DNA of 32,529 nt, taken from Pseudomonadota bacterium (GTDB taxonomy: Bacteria; Myxococcota_A; UBA796; GCA-2862545). Position numbers and translations under genes: made by a program. The notes beneath the pieces were generated by a model. That model did not search any database and was not told the DNA's origin. It saw only the letters and a program-made list of their open reading frames with translations. Below are positions 1 to 9,685 of the stretch, piece by piece (position 1 is the first letter of the stretch; each line of letters begins with the position of its first letter). Location: the NCBI GenBank assembly GCA_002862545.1, contig PKDJ01000142.1, positions 1 to 32,529 on the forward strand, in the 5' to 3' direction.

Positions 1-273
1 CCGGGCTTCCCGTTCTTCATGGACGTGGAGTACTGCTGGGATGACACCTGCTACGACATGATCGTCTCCATCGACGGGGATGGCACGTTCGTCGATTCCG
101 ACGGCGATGGTGGGATCTGGTTCTACCGTCCCGCGGAGCGCGACATGCTGCTCCGCTACGAGGGTGATGCTGCCGGGGTCGACTTCTACGGCTTCCGTAC
201 CGGTGACTGCTTCGCAGGAACCACCTTCTTCGAGGAAGCGCCGGATGCCGAGTGGGTCGGCTGCCGCATCTGA
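1..273 (+). CDS. C-terminal part of an unrecognised exported-type protein (5' truncated)
   Basis: The frame is open from the first base of the window, so the N-terminus lies outside it. The visible part is about 90 residues and ends at a TGA at 271-273. It contains four cysteines (in EYC, DTC, GDC and VGC), which would suit disulfides outside the cytoplasm. It also has an acidic, glycine-rich stretch (IDGDGTFVDSDGDGG) followed by short alternating hydrophobic segments typical of a beta-sheet domain. An internal ATG at 19 is possible, but it would begin mid-domain and has no ribosome binding site. I do not recognise the family. A secreted or lipoprotein beta-sheet domain is inferred from composition only. 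Confidence 0.6.
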   Translation, partial: PGFPFFMDVEYCWDDTCYDMIVSIDGDGTFVDSDGDGGIWFYRPAERDMLLRYEGDAAGVDFYGFRTGDCFAGTTFFEEAPDAEWVGCRI

Positions 274-302
274 GCCGACCGCTGGTCGCACCCGGCCGCT
301 AG

Positions 303-320
303 GCACGGGTGCCCGCGTGC
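303..320. terminator. Weak GC-rich hairpin downstream of the first gene
   Basis: GCACGGG at 303-309 can pair with CCGCGTGC at 313-320 across a short loop, with one bulged base. It lies between the stop at 273 and the promoter-like TAGCCT at 323-328. There is no T-run, so this is only a possible terminator. Confidence 0.25.
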
Positions 321-322
321 TG

Positions 323-328
323 TAGCCT
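323..328 (+). promoter_or_regulatory. Putative -10 box (TAGCCT) for the SPFH gene
   Basis: TGTAGCCT lies 47 bases before the GTG start of the SPFH gene, in the only intergenic space available. It resembles TAG(A/G/C)(C/A)T boxes found just before several other genes here (3702-3707, 5089-5094, 30935-30940). No convincing -35 was identified. Confidence 0.3.
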
Positions 329-375
329 CTCGCTCCATCGGTCCGTCGTCGGCACCGCATGGTCGGGAGGCTCTC

Positions 376-1065
376 GTGTTTTGGACCGTGATCAACGCAC
401 CGATGAAGGGGTTGGTGTTCACCGCTGGGCGCCCAGGACGCGTCCTCAACGCGGGGTTCCACATCCTGATGCCGTGGAACAGCGTCCGTCGGATCAGCAC
501 CGCGCTCGTCACGCAGGAAGTGGACGTGGACGTGATCACCCAGGGGGGCACTCCGACCACGATCAAGGTCGGCTTCACGGCGCGCGTCACAGATGTGAAG
601 GCGGCCCTCGTCAATATGCAGGACGCCTTTGGCACGCTGCGGCTCACGGTGATGAGCGTCGTGAGTGGCACGGCCAACAGCTACACGATCGACCAGCTGG
701 CCCAGAAGAAGAACGAGATCTCGGACCAGGCGGAGACCGAGCTGGCCGAGGCCAGTGAGCGCTACGGCTGGGGTCTCGGCGACTTTCAGATTGCGATTGG
801 CGATCCGAGCATGTCGGACGAGCTCAAGCGCCTGCTGATGCGCGAGGAGGCGGTGCGCCGCGAGTCTGCGGCAAACCTCGAGAAGGCGAAGAACCAGCTC
901 GCAGTGGCTGAGCAGCTCAAGGTGGTGGCCGACGCCATCGCCGACTCGCCCTATGCCCAGGAGCTGCTTCGGCTCCAGATGCTCGCCGACATGGGAGAGG
1001 GCGGCAAGGTCATCGTCGTTCCTGCCAATGCATCGGGCACCGCGCTGGCGCTCCAGGGGGCCTGA
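376..1065 (+). CDS. SPFH/band 7 domain protein
   Basis: A 229-residue protein starting at GTG 376, with GGGAGG at 365-370 placed five bases upstream. Residues about 5-150 have the shape of an SPFH (stomatin/prohibitin/flotillin/HflK-C) domain: a glycine-rich start (NAGFHILMPWN), then a strand pair (QEVDVDVITQGG, FTARVTD) and a helical segment. Residues about 145-195 are charged helix (RREEAVRRESAANLEKAKNQ in part) typical of the coiled coil that follows SPFH domains. SPFH proteins form ring or cage oligomers at membranes and scaffold proteases or channels. Unlike stomatins, no N-terminal membrane segment is visible, so it may be soluble or peripherally bound. Its partner is not evident; the downstream neighbour is convergent. 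Confidence 0.82.
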   Translation: MFWTVINAPMKGLVFTAGRPGRVLNAGFHILMPWNSVRRISTALVTQEVDVDVITQGGTPTTIKVGFTARVTDVKAALVNMQDAFGTLRLTVMSVVSGTANSYTIDQLAQKKNEISDQAETELAEASERYGWGLGDFQIAIGDPSMSDELKRLLMREEAVRRESAANLEKAKNQLAVAEQLKVVADAIADSPYAQELLRLQMLADMGEGGKVIVVPANASGTALALQGA

Positions 1066-1074
1066 AGCACCGAG

Positions 1075-1086
1075 GCTGAGTGCGCC

Positions 1087-1091
<5 letters not shown>
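1075..1091. terminator. Hairpin between convergent genes
   Basis: GCTGAG (1075-1080) and CTCAGC (1086-1091) form a perfect 6-bp stem with a 5-base loop. It lies just after the SPFH stop and overlaps the last codon of the convergent lipoprotein gene. It could end transcription from both sides. There is no T-run. Confidence 0.4.
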
Positions 1092-3681
<2,590 letters not shown>

Positions 3682-3701
3682 GGCTTCCTCCCAACCTCCC
3701 G

Positions 3702-3707
3702 AGCCTA
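3702..3707 (-). promoter_or_regulatory. Putative -10 box (TAGGCT) for the MopE-like gene
   Basis: On the minus strand GATAGGCT lies 20 bases before the ATG at 3681 and overlaps the stop codon of the GH31 gene. It suggests the lipoprotein can be transcribed separately from its upstream neighbour. No clear -35 was seen. Confidence 0.3.
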
Positions 3708-5066
3708 TCGCGGCAGGAGTTCATCCGCGACCGCGGAATTCTCACGGAGAAACACCGGATACTGGTCCAGGGGAACATTGAGCTCCACGCGGGTGCCGGC
3801 GTCGAAGGTCTGAGAGGGGTCATGCAGCCAGGTCCATCGCCCCTCATCGGGGAAGGTGATGGTGAAGCGCGTGCCGGCCTCGAAGATGGGCTGCACGAAG
3901 ATGTCGGGGCCGAGCAGGTATCGGTAGGTCTCGGCGTCGAGGAAGGTCATCAGCGACTCGCCGGCGGCGAAGCGCTCCGCTCCGTGGCGCAGCATGTAGG
4001 GCAGCAGGTCGGTGTGGAGCGCGACCTGCTCGCGGTAGATCGCGGTGGTCTCCTCGTCGAAGGACCAGGGGCGGTGGTCGCCGCCGCCTCCGTTCTCCAT
4101 CACGGGATTGAGGGCCCCCAGCTGTGCCCAGCGGACGAACACGTCCTTCGCCCGGCCAATCTCGGAGCCGTCCTCGCGGTAGCCCCCGATGTCGGAGCCG
4201 AAGGCGAGGTAGCCATAGTCGGCCGACCAGTAGAGGTTGTTCAGGGCGGCCTCGAGCCCGCCGAAGTCTCCGTCCTGATCGCCCACCCAGGCCGCGAAGT
4301 TGATGTCGATGGGCGCGAAGGCGGCGAAGTCCCCACCGATGTCGGCGCCGTAGTTGTCGATGGGACGCGCCATCACCAGGCGGTCGTCGCCGAGGCGCTC
4401 GCGGGTGTAGTCCCAGAAGTCCCGGTAGTAGGCGTGGCTGTAGTCGAGGCGCTCCATGGTGGTGCCGAGGCCGGGTGAGTAGGGAGCAAGCAGCACCGAG
4501 TAGTCGAGCCCGTCGCACTTCCAGCCGTCGATGCCGTAGTCCAGCGTGCGGTCGACCAGTCCGTGCCACCACGCGACCGCCTCGGGGTTGCCGTAGTCGA
4601 TCAGGCTGCCCTGACCCTTCCACCAGTCGACGACCCCGGGCTCGCGCCCTGGTCCCTGCGTCATGAAGTAGCCCTTGCTGGCCGCCTCTTCGTAGATGAC
4701 GGGCGTGTCGACGTTGATGCCGGGCACCGTCCACACGACGACCTTCACGTCGAGCGCATGCAGGTGGTCGACCATGCCCTGGGGGTCGGGAAACAGCTCT
4801 GGGTCCCACTCGAAGGTCGAGTAGCCGGTGGCCCAGGGCGAATCGATGATGATGGCCCCGACCGGAATGTCGCGAGCCAGGTAGTCCTCGACGAGCGCGA
4901 TGGCGGACTCCTGGGTCGATTCGTCCTCCCACACCCAGTGGTGCCAGGCCCACTCCGGCCACACGACGGGTGCATCGTCTGCGGTCGTCGCGCTTGCCGA
5001 GTCCCTCGGGGACTTGTCGGGAGCCGTGCAGGCGACAGCGAGGAGGAGGGGGAGGACGATGCGCAT
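3705..5066 (-). CDS. Compact GH31-family glycoside hydrolase lipoprotein
   Basis: A 453-residue protein from ATG 5066, preferred over ATG 5090. The former has GGAG eight bases upstream, gives a proper signal peptide (MRIVLPLLLAVAC, Cys13), and lies downstream of a -10-like box that overlaps 5090. The catalytic (beta/alpha)8 barrel fills residues about 35-385. Family landmarks are GWKCD with probable nucleophile Asp185, VGDQD with probable acid/base Asp263, and SDIGGY at 291-296. Residues about 385-450 form the C-terminal beta-sandwich. The N-terminal beta-sandwich of classical GH31 enzymes (usually 650-800 residues) is missing. The enzyme would cleave an alpha-glycosidic bond outside the cytoplasm. 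The substrate cannot be deduced, since the cysteine after the lysine and the following GLD differ from the KTDFGE type. Confidence 0.85.
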   Translation of the reverse strand: MRIVLPLLLAVACTAPDKSPRDSASATTADDAPVVWPEWAWHHWVWEDESTQESAIALVEDYLARDIPVGAIIIDSPWATGYSTFEWDPELFPDPQGMVDHLHALDVKVVVWTVPGINVDTPVIYEEAASKGYFMTQGPGREPGVVDWWKGQGSLIDYGNPEAVAWWHGLVDRTLDYGIDGWKCDGLDYSVLLAPYSPGLGTTMERLDYSHAYYRDFWDYTRERLGDDRLVMARPIDNYGADIGGDFAAFAPIDINFAAWVGDQDGDFGGLEAALNNLYWSADYGYLAFGSDIGGYREDGSEIGRAKDVFVRWAQLGALNPVMENGGGGDHRPWSFDEETTAIYREQVALHTDLLPYMLRHGAERFAAGESLMTFLDAETYRYLLGPDIFVQPIFEAGTRFTITFPDEGRWTWLHDPSQTFDAGTRVELNVPLDQYPVFLRENSAVADELLPR

Positions 5067-5088
5067 GAGGACTCCGGCGGAGGGTTGC

Positions 5089-5094
5089 ATCCTA
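5089..5094 (-). promoter_or_regulatory. Putative -10 box (TAGGAT) for the GH31 gene
   Basis: Minus-strand GATAGGAT lies 22 bases upstream of ATG 5066, inside the 47-base gap behind the PHP gene. It supports the shorter GH31 start, because the alternative ATG at 5090 overlaps the box. Confidence 0.3.
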
Positions 5095-5113
5095 TCCGCG
5101 CTCGCTCGCTCCC

Positions 5114-7756
5114 TCAGTCGGCCGCGTCGAGAGATAGGTCATAGCTGCACTCTCGTCCCGCGGCGCCGCCGTACTCTCCGTCACCGTCGGCGTCGACGTA
5201 GATCGGGCTGGTGAGCACGCGGGGGACACGGGCGGCGTTGTACTGGGGCAGGCCCGCTGGCAGGTTGGTGCTGCCGAAGGCGGCGACCACGATGGCGCTG
5301 TCGGAGTCCACCACGAGCGGCACGCTGCCGGCGTGCTTCACCACCCCGTCGGGATCTTCGACGCGAACGGACTCGACCTCGTCACAGCTGGCCAGCACCA
5401 CGAAGTGGGTGATGTCGACCTCGGGTAGGGCCTCCAGCTGAACGTCCAGCGTCACGCGCCCGTCCGTGGTCTGGGTCGTTCCACCTGGGCCGACGCCGTC
5501 GATGGAGACCCGTGCGAAGCCACCCGCGCTCGCCTGGAGCGCCCCGTCCTGAAAAGCGTCACGAAGGTCGAGGGGGTCGACATCGGCCGGCGCATCGGTG
5601 GGCGAGGGGACGTAGCTCCGCGGAAAGCCGACCTCGTTGCCGTAGTGGTCGTCGCTGCACCCGACGCCGACCACCTGGTGGCCCGCATTCACCATGCTCA
5701 TCCAGTTGTCGAACCGCCGGTTACCGTCGATGAAGGGGTTGGAGTGCCCGTTCATCACCTCGAGGCCGTCGAGGTCCCAGGACCACAGGGCCGCACCCGG
5801 ATCGAGCCCGAGGAGAGACGGGTCGTCGAGTGTCGGCGCCGCGCGCACACGGTCCCAGCCGATGCGGTCGAGGTAGCCGGGGTGGTTGACGAGGTTGACC
5901 CCGCCGCCCGAGCGCTGGCGCATGGCGGCGAAGAGCTCCGCGATGTCCAGGCCGTACCACTCGACGTAGCCGCCCCGGGGGCTGCCGTCGGTCGTCGCGG
6001 GGAACATCGTCATGTGCTCGATGGCGACAGAGGTGACCTCCTCGCCGCCCACGCCCACGACCCAGTCGTCGATCCCCTCTGTGCTCGCGAGCGTGGAGCG
6101 GTCCACGAGGTTCTCGTGCTCGGTGTGGATCACGACGTCGAGCCCGTGCGCGGCCGCATGCGCGAGCTGGTCGGTCGGGTGGATGTTGCTGTCAGGGCTG
6201 TCGGAGGTGTGGACGTGGGTGTCGACGCTCACCCAGCCGGTCGTGTCGACGACGTGCCAGAGCTCCGCCACCAAGGGAGCAGACCCACCGGGTGGAACCA
6301 CGACCTCACCGCGCGCTGGTGCGTACTCGTAGCCCCGGGTGGCGGTCCACGACCAGGTACCTGGCGGGAGCGGGATGCTGGGCTCGGTGGTCACCCAGCG
6401 GGTCTCGACGGCACCATCGGCGCGCACCAGGTGCAGGCGCGCCGGGCTCGGTGCGCCGGTGCTGTCCGTGATCTGCACGTCCAGTGCCCCGGTGGGCTCG
6501 GCATCGAGGCTCACGCTCTGGCCCGGCGTGACCTCCACGGGCTCAGAGGGGTCACGGGCGTCGTCGTCGACGAGCAGGCGCCACTCCCACGGCGTCTCGA
6601 AGTCGGGCAGGGACAAGCGGACGGTGCCGTCGACGTCGGTGGGTGCGCGGTCCCACGGACCCCACTCCGAGCCTGGCGCCCGTGCCTCGACGCGCACGCT
6701 CGACTGCGCGGGGGCACCGCTGGGCTCGCGGACCGTCGCGGTGATGGTCCGGGCCGTCGGCGGTGCTGTCATCGTCGGCTGGCTGTTCGTGGCGAGGGTC
6801 GGCACGACGCCGCTGGAGCCGGGCCCCGAGGTGGCCGTGACATAGAGCGTGCGCGTGCTGGTCCCGCCCGGAGGAACCACGAACCGCGGGTCGACCAGGC
6901 TGTTCATGTCGGCGACCACGTTCACGCCGGCGATGGAGATGGCCGCCAGGGAGGCCATCGGCCGCGAGAGCACGTACGCGGTCTCGCCATTCGTTACTGA
7001 GACCCAGGGTATTCCCGCGGCCAGGCCGAAGCCCCCGAGCTCGATGGGGGTGCTGGCGTAGGCGTGCTGCACCATGGTGGGGTCCCACGAAGACAGCGAG
7101 GCGTCGATCAGCTGCCGCTCGCGCTCCCCGATGTTCTCGATCGACAGATGGACCTCGAGGACCGCGCTGTCGGGCGGGAGGATGTAGTCGACCGTGACGT
7201 CCAGCCCGAGCGGGCCGCTCGGAGGGCGTCCCCCGTCGCCGGCGGCCTCGTTGATCAGCGTGTGCTCGACGAGCCAGTGGGTGTCGTCTGTCCCCGAGGC
7301 GCGGACGTGGGCTGGCCCGCCATCGGAGCCGTCCGACACCACCTCGACCGTGTCCGCTCGGAAGGCCCGCACGACAGCCTGCTCGATCGCCAGCAGGTCG
7401 AACTCCGCGAGCACCAGGCCGAGGTCGTCGAGGCGATCGGTGCCCGGCACGCACTCCTCCATGGGCACGGCGTCTGCCAGAGCGCCCCCGTAGTACCAGT
7501 AGGTGGACTGCTCCAGGGCGTCCGTGACCACGAAGGCAGCGTGCTGGTTGGCGAGGAGGAGGTCGCCGCGGGTGCCGACGGCGACCTCGCCTGGAAGCGA
7601 GGCGTCCACGCCGATGCGGCGTGCGAGCGCCTGGCCCTCGACCGGGCAGCCCTCGGCGAACACCCCCTCACCGGATGGAGGTGGCGCGTCGTCGGTGTTC
7701 GGTGCGGGTGCGGGATCGCCGCCGCAGGCGAGCGCGAGGAGGAGGAGCATCTGCAC
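5114..7756 (-). CDS. PHP-domain (CehA/McbA-like) metallohydrolase lipoprotein
   Basis: An 880-residue protein. The very short signal (LLLLALAC) lipidates Cys11. The start is GTG 7756, or ATG 7750 two codons later; neither has a strong ribosome binding site. Residues about 35-330 look like a beta-sandwich of unknown role. Residues about 335-500 hold two carboxypeptidase-regulatory or Ig-like modules (TATVREPSGAPA, LDVQITDSTGAPSP). The PHP metal-dependent phosphoesterase-type domain occupies about 508-800, with HVH at 514-516, IHTEHEN at 543-549, GGEE at 570-573, His581, NHPG and a late CSDDH. These provide the expected set of His/Asp/Glu metal ligands. CehA/McbA relatives hydrolyse ester or carbamate bonds, but the substrate here is unknown. 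A periplasmic or surface location is inferred from the lipobox. Confidence 0.82.
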   Translation of the reverse strand: MQMLLLLALACGGDPAPAPNTDDAPPPSGEGVFAEGCPVEGQALARRIGVDASLPGEVAVGTRGDLLLANQHAAFVVTDALEQSTYWYYGGALADAVPMEECVPGTDRLDDLGLVLAEFDLLAIEQAVVRAFRADTVEVVSDGSDGGPAHVRASGTDDTHWLVEHTLINEAAGDGGRPPSGPLGLDVTVDYILPPDSAVLEVHLSIENIGERERQLIDASLSSWDPTMVQHAYASTPIELGGFGLAAGIPWVSVTNGETAYVLSRPMASLAAISIAGVNVVADMNSLVDPRFVVPPGGTSTRTLYVTATSGPGSSGVVPTLATNSQPTMTAPPTARTITATVREPSGAPAQSSVRVEARAPGSEWGPWDRAPTDVDGTVRLSLPDFETPWEWRLLVDDDARDPSEPVEVTPGQSVSLDAEPTGALDVQITDSTGAPSPARLHLVRADGAVETRWVTTEPSIPLPPGTWSWTATRGYEYAPARGEVVVPPGGSAPLVAELWHVVDTTGWVSVDTHVHTSDSPDSNIHPTDQLAHAAAHGLDVVIHTEHENLVDRSTLASTEGIDDWVVGVGGEEVTSVAIEHMTMFPATTDGSPRGGYVEWYGLDIAELFAAMRQRSGGGVNLVNHPGYLDRIGWDRVRAAPTLDDPSLLGLDPGAALWSWDLDGLEVMNGHSNPFIDGNRRFDNWMSMVNAGHQVVGVGCSDDHYGNEVGFPRSYVPSPTDAPADVDPLDLRDAFQDGALQASAGGFARVSIDGVGPGGTTQTTDGRVTLDVQLEALPEVDITHFVVLASCDEVESVRVEDPDGVVKHAGSVPLVVDSDSAIVVAAFGSTNLPAGLPQYNAARVPRVLTSPIYVDADGDGEYGGAAGRECSYDLSLDAAD

Positions 7757-7803
7757 ACGATACCCGGACCGGGTGAGGACGTCAGCGGTGGTCTGCGCCC
7801 AAG

Positions 7804-7817
7804 TGCTCGTCCGAGCA
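7804..7817. terminator. Short hairpin after the DUF456 gene
   Basis: TGCTCG (7804-7809) and CGAGCA (7812-7817) form a tight inverted repeat about 15 bases beyond the end of the minus-strand DUF456 gene. A second small palindrome, ACCCG-GAC-CGGGT, lies near 7762-7774. Both sit in the 75-base gap before the PHP gene. Terminator function is a guess, as no T-run follows. Confidence 0.3.
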
Positions 7818-7831
7818 GCTTCGTCGGGCCG

Positions 7832-8491
7832 TCAGAGCAGGGCCAGCAGCCCGATGATCACTGCGAGCACGCCGGCGAGGCTGCAGTAGGTGACCTTGGC
7901 GACCGTGGTCAGCAGGAGGGAGAAGACCTGCGCGGCCCCGGAGAGTGCGGCCTCTCGGATCAAGGGGAAGACCCCGTCTTCGGGCTTCCAGGGGTCCTCG
8001 ACCCACTCGAGGACCGCGACACTCGTCGGGTCGGGCTGGGCCGCGAGCTGTCCCACGAAGGCGCCCGCGAAGGGACCGGCGATGAGCAAGCCCATGGCGA
8101 GGACGGTGGAGATCACGAGCGTGATGCCAAAGGAGACGAGCGAGCCGCCCGCGCCGACCACACCGAAGCTGCCTGCGCCGAGCAGGCCGATGAACAGCCC
8201 GTAGTAGGCCCCGAGCGTCGCGCCGCGATTCGAGGTGGCCACGCGGCGCGCCAGCATGGGGGCGGACAGCTCGACCACCGTCGCTGCAGCGCCGAGGACC
8301 AGTCCGACCGCGACCAGCGCCCAGCCCCAGGGACTCGCGATGCCCGTGATCGCCCACACACCCAGCTGAACCAGCAGGGGACCCATCGCCGAGATGGGCG
8401 GCCCCGGAAGCGCCGGAAGCAGACTGCCGGCCAGACCCACGAGGACGGCCAGGAGTCCGAGGCCGATCAGACAGATGCCGACGGCTACCAC
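7832..8491 (-). CDS. DUF456-family membrane protein
   Basis: A 219-residue, very hydrophobic protein starting at GTG 8491. The N-terminal segment has the DUF456 hallmark: a hydrophobic helix followed by GSLLPALPGPP (residues about 22-32). Further membrane helices lie near 42-75, 93-120 (glycine-rich, GLLGAGSFGVVGAGG), 120-148 and 190-218. A soluble stretch with acidic and tryptophan residues (EWVEDPWKPEDG) separates the last two. The biochemical role of DUF456 proteins is not established. It overlaps the preceding small membrane protein gene by seven bases, so the two are translated from one message. Confidence 0.8.
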   Translation of the reverse strand: MVAVGICLIGLGLLAVLVGLAGSLLPALPGPPISAMGPLLVQLGVWAITGIASPWGWALVAVGLVLGAAATVVELSAPMLARRVATSNRGATLGAYYGLFIGLLGAGSFGVVGAGGSLVSFGITLVISTVLAMGLLIAGPFAGAFVGQLAAQPDPTSVAVLEWVEDPWKPEDGVFPLIREAALSGAAQVFSLLLTTVAKVTYCSLAGVLAVIIGLLALL

Positions 8492-8802
8492 AGGCCGAAC
8501 CCGAGGATCAGCCGCAGGCTGGAGAGTGACGCGAGCAGGGTGCCGCCGGTGATGGCAGCCAGGTAGGGGCCAGGGCGGTGCTGGAGGCCCTGGGCATTCC
8601 GGTCAGACCACAGTCCGGCGGCACCGAGGCACACGGTGCCGAGGCACAGCGGAACGACGAGCCAGTTCAGCGCGCCTAGGCACGGCAGTAGGCCGAGGAC
8701 CGTCACGTTCGCGGTCGTGATCAGCAGCAGCCGCGACGGCTGCAGCAGGACGTCGCTGTGGGTCAGGTCGGACGGGGGGCGCTCGGCAGGAAGGTCAGCC
8801 AC
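8485..8802 (-). CDS. Small three-helix membrane protein
   Basis: A 105-residue protein from GTG 8802. Hydrophobic segments lie at about 22-45, 45-66 and 80-104. The N-terminal 20 residues are polar (ADLPAERPPSDLTHSD). I do not recognise the family; it looks like a DUF4190/DUF4870-like short membrane protein, but no diagnostic motif is visible. Its stop overlaps the DUF456 start, suggesting a paired function. There is no ribosome binding site. A -10-like TAAGCT ends six bases before the GTG, so the message may be leaderless. Confidence 0.7.
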   Translation of the reverse strand: MADLPAERPPSDLTHSDVLLQPSRLLLITTANVTVLGLLPCLGALNWLVVPLCLGTVCLGAAGLWSDRNAQGLQHRPGPYLAAITGGTLLASLSSLRLILGFGLW

Positions 8803-8808
8803 AGCGCA

Positions 8809-8814
8809 AGCTTA
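8809..8814 (-). promoter_or_regulatory. Putative -10 box (TAAGCT) placed for a leaderless transcript
   Basis: Minus-strand TGTAAGCT ends six bases before the GTG start at 8802. Transcription would begin at or next to the start codon, which would explain the missing ribosome binding site. Confidence 0.35.
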
Positions 8815-8837
8815 CACTGGGGCGGACGACGCTGCGC

Positions 8838-9176
8838 TCACTCGTAGACGACGAGGACGACCGCCGCCGCCATCAAGACGAAGCCGAGCACCTGGCGCCG
8901 CGAGATGGGCTCGCCGAGCACGAAGCGGGAGACCAGGGCGACGCAGAGCACGCCGGTGCAGAGGTTGAACGACGCCATCGCGCCGCCCGAGTAGAACTCG
9001 TGGCCCCAGCGGATGGCGACGACGTTCAGGATGTACTCGGGAAGGACCAGCAGCCAGCTGGCGAGCACGGCGACCACGAAGGGCACGCGCTCTCGGAAGC
9101 GGACGTGGCCGAGCCACGCCAGCGCCATGAGCACGCTGGAGGTCAGCAGCATGACCGGGACGATCACGGGGGTCAT
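8838..9176 (-). CDS. DUF486 / DMT-family small membrane protein (second copy)
   Basis: A 112-residue protein with four membrane helices (about 5-22, 28-50, 60-82, 92-110). Recognisable features are the ALAWLGH motif near residues 18-24, PEYILN after helix two, and the C-terminal LGEPISRRQVLGF followed by a last helix. These match the DUF486 (PF04342) family in the drug/metabolite transporter clan. The start ATG 9176 overlaps the stop of the upstream paralogue (ATGA, 9173-9176). A longer in-frame extension upstream is a shadow of the neighbour and is rejected. A half-size (4-TM) transporter pairing with its neighbour, as in SMR-type heterodimers, is an inference. Confidence 0.85.
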   Translation of the reverse strand: MTPVIVPVMLLTSSVLMALAWLGHVRFRERVPFVVAVLASWLLVLPEYILNVVAIRWGHEFYSGGAMASFNLCTGVLCVALVSRFVLGEPISRRQVLGFVLMAAAVVLVVYE

Positions 9177-9502
9177 TCGCTCACCTTCGACGGACGGTCC
9201 GCGACCAGCAGCATCGCAATCAGCATCAGCCCGAAGCCCACGAGCTTTCGCGGCGTGAAGGGCTCGTCGAGGACGTACCGCGAGACCAGCGCCACGCAGA
9301 CGACGCCCGAGCTGAGGTTGAAGGCCGCCATGGCGCCGCCGGTCCACGTGCCGTACCCAAGTCGAATCGCGGCGATGTTCAGGATGTACTCGGGCAGCAC
9401 GATCAGCCAGGCGAGCAGGATCGCTGTCACGAAGGGGAGCTCCTTGAAGCGAAGGTGCCCCAGCCAGGCGAGAGCCATGATGACAGAGGAGACGAAAAGC
9501 AT
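9173..9502 (-). CDS. DUF486 / DMT-family small membrane protein (first copy, start uncertain)
   Basis: A paralogue of the following gene, with the same ALAWLGH, PEYILN and LDEPFTPRKLVGF landmarks and four helices. From ATG 9502 it is 109 residues. However, no ribosome binding site precedes that ATG, and the frame is open upstream to a stop at 9608-9610. The residues just before the ATG (GVPF) align with VIVPV of the sister protein, so translation probably begins earlier. No ATG, GTG or TTG exists there. The best-placed signal is GGAGG five bases before an ATC at 9581-9583, which would add 27 residues. The product is a small integral membrane protein; the substrate is unknown. Confidence 0.8.
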   Translation of the reverse strand: MLFVSSVIMALAWLGHLRFKELPFVTAILLAWLIVLPEYILNIAAIRLGYGTWTGGAMAAFNLSSGVVCVALVSRYVLDEPFTPRKLVGFGLMLIAMLLVADRPSKVSE

Positions 9503-9609
9503 GAACGGAACGCCGTAGAGCGCAACGGCACTCGCGCGCTGTGTGCTCTCCGCCTCGGCGGTCAGGTTGGTCGCGTCCGTATCGATGTCTGCCTCCGGCA
9601 GGACTGGTT

Positions 9610-9642
9610 AACCCGCTGCCGTTGTCGGACCGGTGCGGGGTT
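9610..9642. terminator. Imperfect inverted repeat between esterase and DUF486 genes
   Basis: AACCCGC (9610-9616) and GCGGGGTT (9635-9642) can pair with one bulge. TTTT at 9641-9644 follows on the plus strand. The 75-base gap lies between two minus-strand genes, so the structure could end the esterase message, although the T-run is on the wrong side for that. Weak evidence. Confidence 0.25.
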
Positions 9643-9685
9643 TTGTCGCAGCCCGCGGTTCGGGCGCGAGGGGTGTCCGATCAAC

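Noticed and set aside
7064..8566. Open frame of 500 codons spanning PHP and DUF456 genes on the plus strand
   Set aside because: It crosses two real genes and an intergenic gap and has shadow-type composition.
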